NCBI GenBank assembly: GCA_000934455.1
Contig: KN886798.1
Location: forward strand, 37,460 to 101,459
DNA: 64,000 nt
Reading direction: 5' to 3'
Source of the DNA: Apostichopus parvimensis
Lineage: Eukaryota > Echinodermata > Holothuroidea > Aspidochirotida > Stichopodidae
Shown: piece after piece, positions 10,870 through 22,100 of the stretch
How positions within the stretch are numbered: position 1 is the first letter of the stretch
Layout: each line of letters starts with the position of its first letter
The notes under the pieces: generated by a model
The model's input: only the letters and a program-made list of their open reading frames with translations
What the model was told of the DNA's origin: nothing
Database searches by the model: none
Translations under genes and position numbers: made by a program

Positions 10870-13620
10870 TGATTTGCAGTTACAAATTTCAGTAAGGAAG
10901 ATTATTCCAAGATGACGATGCTCGTACACGTAAAGCTTTGCTTTAAAGTATTAGGGTTAAAAACGTGGTAAGTGGAGGCATCTAGACTGCCTTGTATTAT
11001 GGTCATGCGTGTCACAGTTTAAGGAGAGGCAATTATTAAAGTATGTGGGAGCAAGGTTGTTAATAATTCGGTAAGCAAATGTATAGCTTCTTGAACGTGG
11101 ATAAGATCGGTGAATTGCAACAGATCGAGGGAAGAAAACAAGTTGCTAGTATGGTCATATCCAGTTTACAGAACAATTATGCCGGACCGCCTTCTTTTGA
11201 AGTATAATAATTCTGTTCAGGTGTCTTTACTTGTTCCAGACCAGACTGGAAGACAGTAAGAAATATAAGGCAACATTAGGGTAAGGTAAAGGGAACAAAG
11301 GATTTTCTTTGGTATAAGTCATGTATTTATTTCGACAAGATACCTGTACTTTGGGCAACTTTCACACTAACGGAGTCAATATGAGGCTTCCATGTAAGGA
11401 TACAGTCAATCATAACACCGTATAAACTTAATACGATAGACCGTTTGCAGTGCCTTACCTTTCATGGTTATATTAATGTCATTAACACGCAATCCATTTC
11501 CAAAACTAGACCTACTAAGTAACGTCAAATTTGTTTCCATTAATTTATTTGACAGCTCGTGAAAGTTGTTTAACTCATTGCAGATGGTATATTCTAAAAG
11601 TCTGATATCGTGACCCGTGAAGAAAATGCTAGTATCGTCTGTAAAAAGCACAATAGTATTTTACTATTTGAAAAATTAGCTATTTCATTGACATAGATAT
11701 TAAAAAATAAAGGACATTTTGATTTGTTTGTTTTGATCTAAGGCATGTATTCAAATGATTTACTGCGTGAGCCAGTGCTAACTCAGTGGAGTGGTTTGGC
11801 CGCAATCCGTAAAGTCCTTTATACAAAACATCACATCATGTAATAAAGCTATATAAGGCGATTGTGGACAAGTCTTTTAAATATTTTTGAGAAACATGTT
11901 AACATTGAAACTGGGCGATAATTATCAAAAATGGTATAGCATCGCCTTTCTTGAAAATAGGTATAACTTTAGCTATTTTAATATGATCAGGAACGAAACC
12001 GGTCTCAAGCGACCTGTTGATAATATAAGTAAGAGGTTTAGATAAAACATGTATGACTTTCTTATTTAATGCCAGGCTTGATCCCATCGAGCCCCATGAC
12101 ATGGAAATCGTAATAACTTCTCCTCATTTGTTGGAGTTAGAAACAAGCTCGATGGATTGCTGTTGTTTAAGTTTATGCTGGCATCTGCTCTACTCTGTAT
12201 TTTGTAGGCAAGTGTAGGACCATAGGCGTATGGGGGGGGGGGGGGAGCTGTAACGACTTGGCCGAAAAATATAATCAAATTGTTTTCAACATGTTAATGT
12301 GCATATCATATAGGCATGCATCGGTTACTACATCGCATGACATTAACATACAATCATTTGCCGTGTTATTACCCATCCATATTGGTTATCCTTTTTCGGG
12401 GGGGTCTTACAATGATAATGATAATAAAAATTAAAGTTTAACCATTGAAAAGCACATTCCAATTAATTTTACTTTCAGTAGGTGCCCGAAAAATTCTCAG
12501 CATATTGCCCGAATTTTCACAAAAATATTTGGTTGGGGCTGCAGCCCCCGAGCCCCCCCTCCCCTACACCTATGTGTAGGACCAATATTAACAATAAAGT
12601 CATTAAATGCATCTGCTATTTTCTTCCTATCAGTTATTCCGACATTGCCATGATGACACGAAGTCTGGAGCATGCTATTAGCTTTCGTATTACGTAACAC
12701 ATCCTTGATAATTCCCAACGTACGCTTAAGATCATTTTTACAGCTATTAAATTAAGAAGTGAAATTATTTTACTTAGCATTGTGATTTATATGATTTAAC
12801 TTGTTTCGGTAAGTTCGAAAATCCGTCCCATCATCAGCTGCATTTCTTAGATATCTCTTATAAAGTTAATTTGTACATTTGATTGATCGTGAGATACCGT
12901 TACTTATCCAAGGTTGTCGCCCTCTTACGACGGTTGGTGGACCAAACATAAGACATTGAAGAAAAAAAAAAAAATTCATACGTGTGAAGAAATCTATTAA
13001 GATTAGTTGTATGCTACATATGTATCGGCGATTTCTGGGATATAAAGCCAGTCAATGTTACCAGTTGAATTTAGAAAGTAAACATTATTGTCAGAATAGT
13101 TACTAGTGCAAAAACCAGTATGATTGTTGTTTCGAGAAGAACTTGACAATCTTCTAAGGAAGTATAGAGAAGTGATTGCAAATGTCTGTAATTAGTACAC
13201 CTGATTTATAATTGCTGTCACACGCAGTATTTGTTATGATAATATCAATTAAAGATACACTTTGATCATTTACACGATCAAGTTTTGTAATGACTGGAAG
13301 AAAATGATTAGAATTAAGAATGTGCAAGGAATCAGAAGAACTCATTTTGAGCAAGTCAAGGTTGAAATCACCCATTATCTTCAAATTTTCATTTGAAACT
13401 TTATTTAACATTTCACTTAGGTAATTATTAAAATCACGTACCTGACCAAGTGGAGGTCTATATATAATTCCAGCTAGGATAGGGGTGTTATAATTCCTCC
13501 TGTTTTGAAGCTTTAATGTCAATAAATACGCTTTCTATTACCTTATTGAAAACTGAAATATCATCTCGTCTAACAAAACTGAGCTTTTTTGAATCAAATA
13601 TGCTCACTTTAATGCTCTTT
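10870..13620 (-). mobile_element. Degenerate LINE ORF2 (endonuclease to reverse transcriptase tail)
   Basis: Read on the minus strand from 13620 downward, pieces appear in the expected order. First comes endonuclease (IIYRPPLGQVRDF, IMGDFNLDLLK, LIDIIITNT at 13154-13522), then the linker before the RT (IADAFNDFIVNIGPT). RT fingers follow (TGFVPDHIKIAKVIPIFKKGD near 11930-12040), then the catalytic region as FTDDTS near 11640, and a C-terminal tail to about 10870. Several stops and frame changes mark it as dead. A hAT MITE at 12221-12574 split the linker; joining the flanks and keeping one target copy restores IGPT-LAYKIQ in frame. The layout fits the CR1/L2/Jockey-like group. Confidence 0.85.
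12221..12574 (-). mobile_element. hAT-type MITE, copy 1, nested in a LINE
   Basis: 354 bp bounded by CATAGGCGTATGG and its imperfect inverse ending ACACCTATG. It is flanked by identical 8-bp duplications TGTAGGAC at 12213-12220 and 12575-12582. Just inside the ends are G or C homopolymers. Orientation is reversed relative to copies 2 and 3 (20650-21028, 55797-56192), with which it shares the body (GCAATATGC, GTAACGACTT). An 8-bp target duplication and CA...TG ends fit the hAT superfamily. It has no coding capacity. Confidence 0.9.
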
Positions 13621-13649
13621 TCGAAAAATATGCTCTTTTCGTAGTCCTA

Positions 13650-14260
13650 CAAATATATATGTATAAGTATACAATCTTGTATACGATGTACGAGTGATGA
13701 GATGCTGTCGCCAAGCCAAGTCTCACTGTACATAGCCAATCACAGGTTAAGTGTAGAAAAAGAAGTCTATAAATGTCTCTAGGTTCTTATTAATGCTACG
13801 GCTTATTTGCATGAAAAAGGGAAAAAGAGGGCCCACTTGTGGGGATTTGATTAAACGTATCGCTATCATAGTATTTACAGTTTACACTAGGGGTATCTAC
13901 CTCGTGTTGGTAGGGTATTCCAAGGATAATTTGTGCCAGTCCTATACTGCAATTCTCTCCTTGAGTACTAGACATTCTAGGTTATATAATGGTAGTAGGC
14001 TATGTGAACAAGAGTTCATGAGTAACCCACAAACTAAGAGAAATTGGAATTAGGACATGAAGCATTACAAAGGTTATATTAACAAAGATAGAATGCATGC
14101 ATATAAGATCAATTGGTTCATTACAAATTCACACAAAAGAGTACAAGGACATATAAATAAAATAAAGAGAAAAAATCATATCAGACAGGAAAAAGAGACC
14201 TCTGTTAATCACAGGAAAATAGTTTCACAGGCGCTGTAGATCAAGAGGACCCTAGATTCT
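13650..14260. other. Stretch between LINE fragments, nothing recognised
   Basis: Two short plus-strand open frames (13793-14053, 14057-14239) carry no motif I recognise. They may belong to a decayed element. No splice-supported exon was found. Confidence 0.4.
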
Positions 14261-14264
14261 CTTC

Positions 14265-15040
14265 GTGTAGTCTGCGCCATTCTTGGATATGAAGACTACG
14301 ATTTTGCCGTCTCTGGAACCATGCTGATTTTACGAGCGGGTGGGATTTGGATGCTTTGAAAAGTTCCTGGTTGGGTCGGGGTGAGGTCCCCTCTGATAAC
14401 TATATTGGTACCTTTTAGTTTGCGTAGGTTCTTTATCACACGGCTTCTGGTTTCGTAGCTGCAAAATTTTGCAATGATTGCCCTCGATTTATTTTGGCTC
14501 AGTCTTCCCTGCACAATGAGAGCGGTCAATATCAGCTGGTTGGAGCTTTAGTCCTAGATATTTGGATACAGTATCTATCACTATGTTGTCAGTGTTCTCG
14601 CTTTGGTTTTTTCGTCGATCCCAAGATACGCAAACAGTTTCTTCTTGAATACTGCTCTTGTTGGTTGAATTCTTTTAGATCCCGATCACACTTCTCCTCC
14701 AGGTAGGCGATGTTTGTCCTGGATTTGTTTTCTTTCTTTTGCTGATGCATCCATCGCTACCTCAATGTTGTGAATTTTCCAGAATTGTTTTTGACTCTTC
14801 CAAGAAATTCCTCTATTTTCTTATCCAGGGCTCGGTCGAGTCAAGCCTTCAATTTCTGTTCAAAGTCTTGGCTATTAAAGACTTCTTGTATTACCATTGT
14901 GACTATTTCCATGGTCTCGTTTGTTTGCAATTGACGGACAGCACCGGTATTCATTATTGTAGGTCAGTTAAAAAAGGACCATCGGCTGTAAAAGTGGACA
15001 CTGCTTCGGTGATGTTAGCTTAGGCCTCGTTAGGATTTGA
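14265..15040 (-). mobile_element. LINE ORF1 fragment (RRM-type nucleic-acid-binding protein)
   Basis: Minus-strand frames contain EFNQQEQYSRRNCLRILGI, then KYLGLKLQPADIDRSHCAGK, then RAIIAKFCSYETRSRVIKN and RKLKGTNIVIRGDLT. This is the order of the RRM and C-terminal domains of LINE ORF1 proteins (R-R-N-L-R-I, HR-like, R.IIvKF, KLKGT..I..DLT). Frame breaks show decay. It lies upstream, in minus-strand sense, of the ORF2 remnant at 10870-13620 and may be from the same or a related element, although no endonuclease N-terminus is seen between them. Confidence 0.7.
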
Positions 15041-15389
15041 GGACTAAGATGGAGCTAGGTGGTATGACTTTGCCAAGAAAAATCTCGTAATGACGGAAGA
15101 AATGCACAATAGTTTCTGTGTGAAAGTGAGACTGCAGTGTCTTTAATAGTCACGTCTTCCAAAATTGTCACAGAGGGAATTACATAGCAGGACAATTCGC
15201 ACTCATTCGCACTAATTCGGTAGTGATATGGTTTAGTGATACGTAGAGTTTACATATGACATGAGTGCTATAATACGACCTATTTATTTAGTACTTGTCT
15301 TTACGTCATTCTTATTTAAATGCCAAACGAACTCTAAATGCCGTCTTTGAATGAAATATTATTTAAGTCGGTATACGTGAAAAGACAAT

Positions 15390-15510
15390 CATCACAAAGT
15401 GGTGGCTCTAAAATTAGACATCGAACCCATCCCCTCACCCATCTCATCCCCTCGGCATTCCATGTAAGGTGTAAGCAGTACGTTAACCATTGTGCAATTA
15501 TTTTCTTTGA
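15390..15510 (-). repeat. tRNA-derived SINE-like head
   Basis: The minus strand reads GCACAATGGTTAACGTACTG (A-box-like) and about 70 bp later GGGTTCGATGTC (B-box-like). Spacing and motifs fit an internal RNA polymerase III promoter of tRNA origin, but the cloverleaf does not close well, so a degraded SINE is more likely than a tRNA gene. Confidence 0.35.
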
Positions 15511-15783
15511 ATCCAGCACCCTGGCAACCCCTTACTTATGTCAGGTTTTGCGTAGATAGTTGCGATCATCTCCGAAACTAACATGAAGATGAATCAGTTT
15601 TGTTGGTTTGTAGTCCAATGTCAAGAAAGTTGTAACCGTAATATATAGATGCTACGTTACTGATGATATACCATAGTTTATCATACTAAAATATACAATG
15701 TAGGCCTAGTACGCATAGAGCATTGTTAAAACTGAAAAAAAGTACATGTTGCATATGCATATGACATGGTAAGGAAATATTTT

Positions 15784-16015
15784 TATGATGCAAGATTATT
15801 GTGCAAATGAAATATATCCGGCATCATCATGTTTCATGAAGTTGTTTGTCTAATGGTTTTTTTTTAAGTCTGATTATTTGTTTTTGCTATGAAATACTTT
15901 GGTGGTGTAAGATTATATTACAAAGGAAATTGATCTGGCATCATCATGTTTTATGGACTTGTTTTTCTAATATGTTTTCTTTTTGTGATTCTTTGGTTTT
16001 GCAACAAGATACCAG
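15784..16015 (+). repeat. Two tandem copies of a ~115-bp segment upstream of the collagen gene
   Basis: About 15785-15900 and 15901-16015 align throughout. Shared blocks are GCAAGATTAT/GTAAGATTAT, GGCATCATCATGTTT, GTTTTTCTAAT and TTTGCTATGAAATAC/TTTGCAACAAGATAC. The second copy ends about 90 bp before the collagen start codon, so the duplication lies in the promoter or 5' UTR. Confidence 0.7.
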
Positions 16016-16106
16016 CAAGATGCTAAAGGATCCCAAACTATTGTTCAATATTTGAGTAAACATCAAAGGAAGAGTTTAGAAGCCCTTCTATAGCCAAGCC
16101 GCCAAG

Positions 16107-19100
16107 ATGAAACCTTCTTACTTCGTGCTAGCTGTGTGTCTCCTGGTGTCTGTGGACTTAGCAAAGTGTCATACCTTGGACAAGCAAAAAGTAAGTACGC
16201 AACCAAATAAAGAAATTGGCGTTTTATAAATTTATAAATTTAAGTTAGTAATGAAAAATATTTTTGGCATGCTTTTTTCTTTTCCATGGGGTTAGTAGAG
16301 GTGAGTAGGAGGCTGCTTTCAGTGTTTCACGATCGACTAATTTTGTAACTTTATTTTCACGATCATTGAGTGAAGTGTGTGTGTGACACAGTTCGAATGA
16401 TCTAAAAGCCCCCCCCCCCCCGCCACCCTGGCCGTTTGTCACCAAGTGATGAAGTGGTGTAGCTTATTACCGCTGTATATGGAGTGAGAGACATCCACTG
16501 GTCTTGGGAGGGTGCACTACAGCAACAATCAGCTACTGCAGGGCACAACATGCATGCTCCGGGCAGCGGATCTTGTCTACACAAGGGGGTTACTTTCCGC
16601 TGTTAACACCGATTGTTTTAGTAAACGTATAGAGTAAATCCCTCCAGATAAGATGGGCATTAATACAAAACCAAGACATCTTTCTAAAATCATTTCCACA
16701 AAATTAACGTAATGATTTAGCGAATGATTAATATAATTCGACGGTATATGAATTAGAGGCTACCAGATACGCTATTCGTATTAATATTGAGGTTTAATCA
16801 TTTGGCATCTGACAGCCAGATCAAACCTTTTTCCTCGTCACTTTCTTTGAAAATCGACTATACTATAGGCTAGTTATTATCGAAAAGTATTCGAAATTTA
16901 CCAATATATATAAACCTGTGTCTAAATTTAAAGCATTACTTAAGACTCATATTTATATATTGGTTTCATCCAGTTATACTCTGTCTCTTTTCTCTGCGTA
17001 ACGAGACTTTAAAGCATATTCTGTTGGCTGTAGTTGATGCTTACCAAAATTGCTAAAAATTATCCGAATCTTTAGGCGGAAACCACATTCTCATTGCATT
17101 TGGTTTCACGAAGAAACGATGTTTTCAAAGTTTGCAATATGTTGTCACTGCCATCTAGCAATAACAGAATGGATAAATATGCATTATTTTTCATTATAAT
17201 TTGTTAATCATTTATCCTCAGAGGAAAATATTTTTTATACAAAAAGAATCAATTTAATGAAATTCTAATTACAGAGAACTTTTGCAGCAAAACTCAAACA
17301 TTTCAGATGTATCAAGTTTCAATAATACATCCACCAGAAGTTGATAATAGAATAAGGAAAGCTTTTGAAGATTTTTTACCCAAATGACATCACACTTATA
17401 CCCCTTTCAATTTGCGTACTTAAAAACTGCCCTTTTTGTGATGTAAACGTGCCGTTTGTTGAAATATTGAACACATTGGCAAAAGAAATGATACCCTGCG
17501 ATCGAAAATTGAGACTATAACTGAGCCGTGATGTACTGATACCCTCCTTCAGTTGGTCGGTCGGCACGGCGCAGCTCTCCCAGTCTAGTTTTGTTGATAC
17601 GACAAATATATACAGTGTTGTCTTACCAAAAGTTTTACCAAAGGCTCTCCCGGTTTTAATTTAGATAACCCTGGCCCAGTACTTAAATGACCTATATCGA
17701 AACTTAACTACCTATTAATGTACCGACTTTCTCTATGGTATTAGATGATTTGAAGCACCAAGGTGTCCCATACCTTTTCACAAGCTTGTAATGTATCAAG
17801 TATGCCTATTTTATTGACAATTAAATCCTTACAAAGTTCGATTACAGGACAACAGGTGCAAGTACATCTGGCTGTATATTGCCCAATACTTTAGTAGTAT
17901 TACGCATTTAGCAGACCTTTGTTAAAGGTCTACGAATACCATCATTGTCCTAATCCATATAACAGGCATTAGTCAATATGAAAATAGCTGCAACTCACAA
18001 CAAAATCCATCTAAGATTGACTATTTTACAAGTCTTTTCTCGGTTCGAGTTTTATCTATGAATACAAATTAGCTAATTATGAAAATTGATGATGTAAAGG
18101 GAGTGACTGTCCAATTGTCTGTTATGGTATCCCTTTGTTTTCACAACCTTCGTTTCATGGACACTGAACACAGGTTTATGCAAGTACAGCTGCCTGTGTT
18201 TTGCTTAATACTATGATAGCAATACGTATTTCACAAACATTTGTTAAAAGTACAAAACACATTGGGAAGGTGTAGATTATTTATCTAAACAGCATCGCTT
18301 CTCTGCCTTTTCGCTAAGATCATGTGTAGCATTATGTTCCCCTTGCAGGGGAACCGTGACCTGACGATGATCACACAGTAACATTCGTGGTGTAAATGGG
18401 ACTGGGGTTGAGAGTGGATCAGTCGTTCGGTTGTTTAATGTTCGTGCCCATGTTCTTTCTTGGGTGACTTTTCTCAAAAAGTACACCTAAACAGCATGCA
18501 TTTGCAAAACATATTAATGTAAACCTATTGATATATCACCAGGACGTATTTCAGATCAAGTCAGTGTGATCTCCAATGCATGAAAGTACGAGCAAGTGGA
18601 TGAGACATGAAACGTTACAAAGCGATTACAACGTTTACGCAGTAATACCATACATGTATTACCCTGACACTCTCATGGTATAATGTATACCGTCACTGGC
18701 CCGTAAAGATATGTTCCTGCATATCCTGCATGACATTCGAAGCCATAATGGCTATCTTTCAGCTGTTCAGTGAATTTATTTTTATACCTTTTTGAAGTTT
18801 TTTTCGGTTCCATTGTAATGTTTAACTCACTTATGTGCCCTCGAACTAATAAACTACTGGCCTGTTACAAAAGCTGAAAAGTGCGCGATTGATGTTATAT
18901 TACATTTTAAGTTACGTGGTATAGATAAAGTTTACATGTTAGATAGTCCAGTGGCAAAATTATATAACACTTAGAGATAAACTATTTCTCGCTGTTAGTT
19001 AGATTCCCTATCTCCATATCTTGTTGCTATATCGAAGTGGATCACAGTAGGAGGTCTGTGATGTCATCATGACATATTGGTGTTCTTCAAAAGCTTTACG

Positions 19101-22100
19101 TGTGCATTGTCATAATCTTGTTGATTTATCTTTCATATGTGATACATATAGAAAGTGTACTTAGCTGTGAATTTCATCAAAATGCATTTTTGCTCTGGAG
19201 AAATGCATTACTTTCCTTAATGACCAAGTGACTTAAACTTAATAAAGAAATGAAGAAAAAAAAATGCTGTGATAAATTCATTCACTCAGCTGTTGTCACA
19301 AACAGTTAGACAATATCACCAAATTGAAAAAAAAAATCGTGCTTTCTCAACACAAAATGCAACGAGGACTTTTGTTTTGATCAGATGCAGTAAATTCTCA
19401 GGATTTGTTAAACCATCAATCTTAGCCACCAGTATTAATTGTTGACAGTAGTAGGTGATTTGGTCATTCAGTACATTTTCATATCGAGTAAAGATTGTTG
19501 CATGCTGTATATACTACAATCCCACAGTTTTAAAAAGTTCTTCAGTATAATGCTCTTGTCCTTTGCAGCGTACATCACCCGTATCCGAGGACAGTCTGCC
19601 GTCAAATGGTGGTAAGTACCTATCAGACTTGGAAAGAATCTGTATTAATACTCACATCATAATATGGTTGCCATGTAGTTGTACTCACCTTTATGGGTTT
19701 GTAATCGTAGGCTACTCTAGGCATGTTGGGAAATCTATAGTTGATTTATAAGGGCAATATTTAAGTACTTATACTGTATCATCTTTCCCCACCAGCGTAT
19801 TTTTACTTAGGCTGAAAAGTATGGGTGTCAATGGGAATTTACTGTCGTGGATGAGAATTGGCTCGGTAATAGGAAACAGAGGATGACATTTAAATGCTGT
19901 GCTTCTTCTTGGCAGGACGTTACTAGTGGGGTTCCACAAGAGTCTGTTTTGGGTCACTTGCTGTTTTGTGCCTATATAAATGACAATGATAGAGATATTT
20001 TGTGTACAGCCAAGAAGTTTGCTGATAACAACAAACTGTATTCTAAGGTCTCTTCCAAAAGCGATTCTGAGAAATTACAAATGTATTTGGAAAGGTTTTA
20101 CCTGGTCCCACAGAGGGCAAATGCTTTTAATATTGATAAATGTAACGTGAAGCATATGAGTAGTAGTAACCAAAGGTATACTTATACTCTTAATGGTGAG
20201 GAATTGCAGGAGGTCTTTGTTGGAAGAGACCTAGGTATCTACATTGACTCTTCTCTGCAACATTCTAAACAATGTTTAGATGGTGCTGAAAGAGGTAATG
20301 GGGTTTTTGGTATGATCAAGAGGTACTTCAGTTTTCTGAAAGAGGACATTGGTGTTAGGCTTTATATGCAGTTGGTTAGGCCTCATCTGGAGTATGCTGG
20401 GCAGGCTTGGAACCCATATTTTGCTAAGGATAAGGAAGTACTCAAGAAAATCCAGAGGAGGGATACTAGGATGGTTAGTTCCTTAAATGTTGTTCCCTAT
20501 TATAGGCGGTTACAGCTGCTGAATCTCACCCACACTGTAGCTTAGGAGGTTACGTGGTGACTTGATTCAGGTTTTCAAAATTATGTATGGTTTTGTCAAT
20601 GTATCCTTCACTGACTTTTCAAGTTTGCTAATGGTAGTTGTACCAGAGGCATAGGCATAGGAGGCGGGGGGGGGGCTGGGGGGCTGCAGCCCCCAACCAA
20701 AACTTTTTGTGAAAATTCGGGCAATATGCTGTGAATTTTTCGGGCACCTACTGAAAGAAAACTAATTTGCAATGTGTTTTTCAATGGTTAAACTTATATT
20801 ATTATTATCATTATTATTGCAACGACTTCCCCAATAATTCTACCAATATGGAAGGGTAATAACACGGAAAATGATTGTATGTTATTGGCATGTGATGAAA
20901 TAACCGATGAATGCCTATATGATATGCACATTAACATGTTGAACGCGCGAAAAATTTTGGTTATATTTTTTGGGCAAGTCGTTACAGCCCCCCCCCCCCC
21001 CAAACCAAATTAGGCTCCTACGCCTATGACCAGAGGTCATTGTCTTAAAATCCAGAAGTTAAAAGGAATAATATTCTAATATGGTTGTGAATGAATAGAA
21101 CGATTTGCCTGAGAAAGTTGTACTTTTAAGTGGTGTGAATGGGTTTAAGAATGCTTTGGACAAGCACTTTAAGCATTTTAATCGGGTTTGATTATTTGGG
21201 TCTTTGGCTTTTTCTCTCCTATAGGGTCCTTGATGGGGACTCGATTGTCCCTCCTGATCCTGTTTCCCCCTACTAAACTCAATTAAACTAATAACCAAAG
21301 GTTAATGCCACTCATGGGATACACTTGTGCGCACACTCTTGTATGCCTGCTTGTTGTATGTGTGGTATCTTTTGGCGTAATTTGATCAGGGATTACAAAA
21401 CGAAGTTGCATTTTGAAACAAAACTCTAACTACACACTATATTGTACGAATGATGTGTTTATTAATCATAAGATAACACTTAAATAAGCCTGCATCCACC
21501 CGCTTCAGCACAAATAATCACACAAACACGCAACCACACACAGACACACACGTCCAAAAATTGACCCCAAAGCAAAACAAAGCGAACCGACATAAAATAA
21601 TTTTACCTTTCGCAGGTTCAACATTTATACCAGCCAACTTGCAGGCATCTTATTTTCTCGGTCAATGCGTAATGTGTCCACCAGGTGACCCAGGACCTCG
21701 AGGGGCCCCAGGGTCCCAAGGATTCCCGGGACGGGACGGTCGTGATGCCATCCTATTTAGTGAGTACACATTTTTGTTATTGATTTCATCCCCTGTGTAT
21801 CGGCATTACTAAGAATGAACCTTTCACACACCTTGTGCAACTGACAGTAGTTCACGTGATGAGAAACATGGAACCGCAATCTGCAACTATAATAATACCT
21901 TTAATGGTCTACACATCGATTTGAATTTTAGCCAGAACGGGGAATCATTTTTTATTTTTGTTCTTTTCTCACATATTCACATTCTATTCGGAGAATGCAA
22001 TTCTCTGCATGAGATTCTGTACTAGCTTTATTCTTCCTTGTTAAAAGAAATTCTGTTCTGGTGTAAAATGTCTCGTAAATTAACACTATGCCTACCCTAA

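Noticed and set aside
13793-14239. Two adjacent plus-strand frames as a gene
   Set aside because: They are low in recognisable content and lie between LINE fragments; no splice sites join them convincingly.
18277-18486. Protein homology between minus frames here and at 28020-28250
   Set aside because: Both are translations of the same non-coding dispersed repeat A, with no conserved start or stop.
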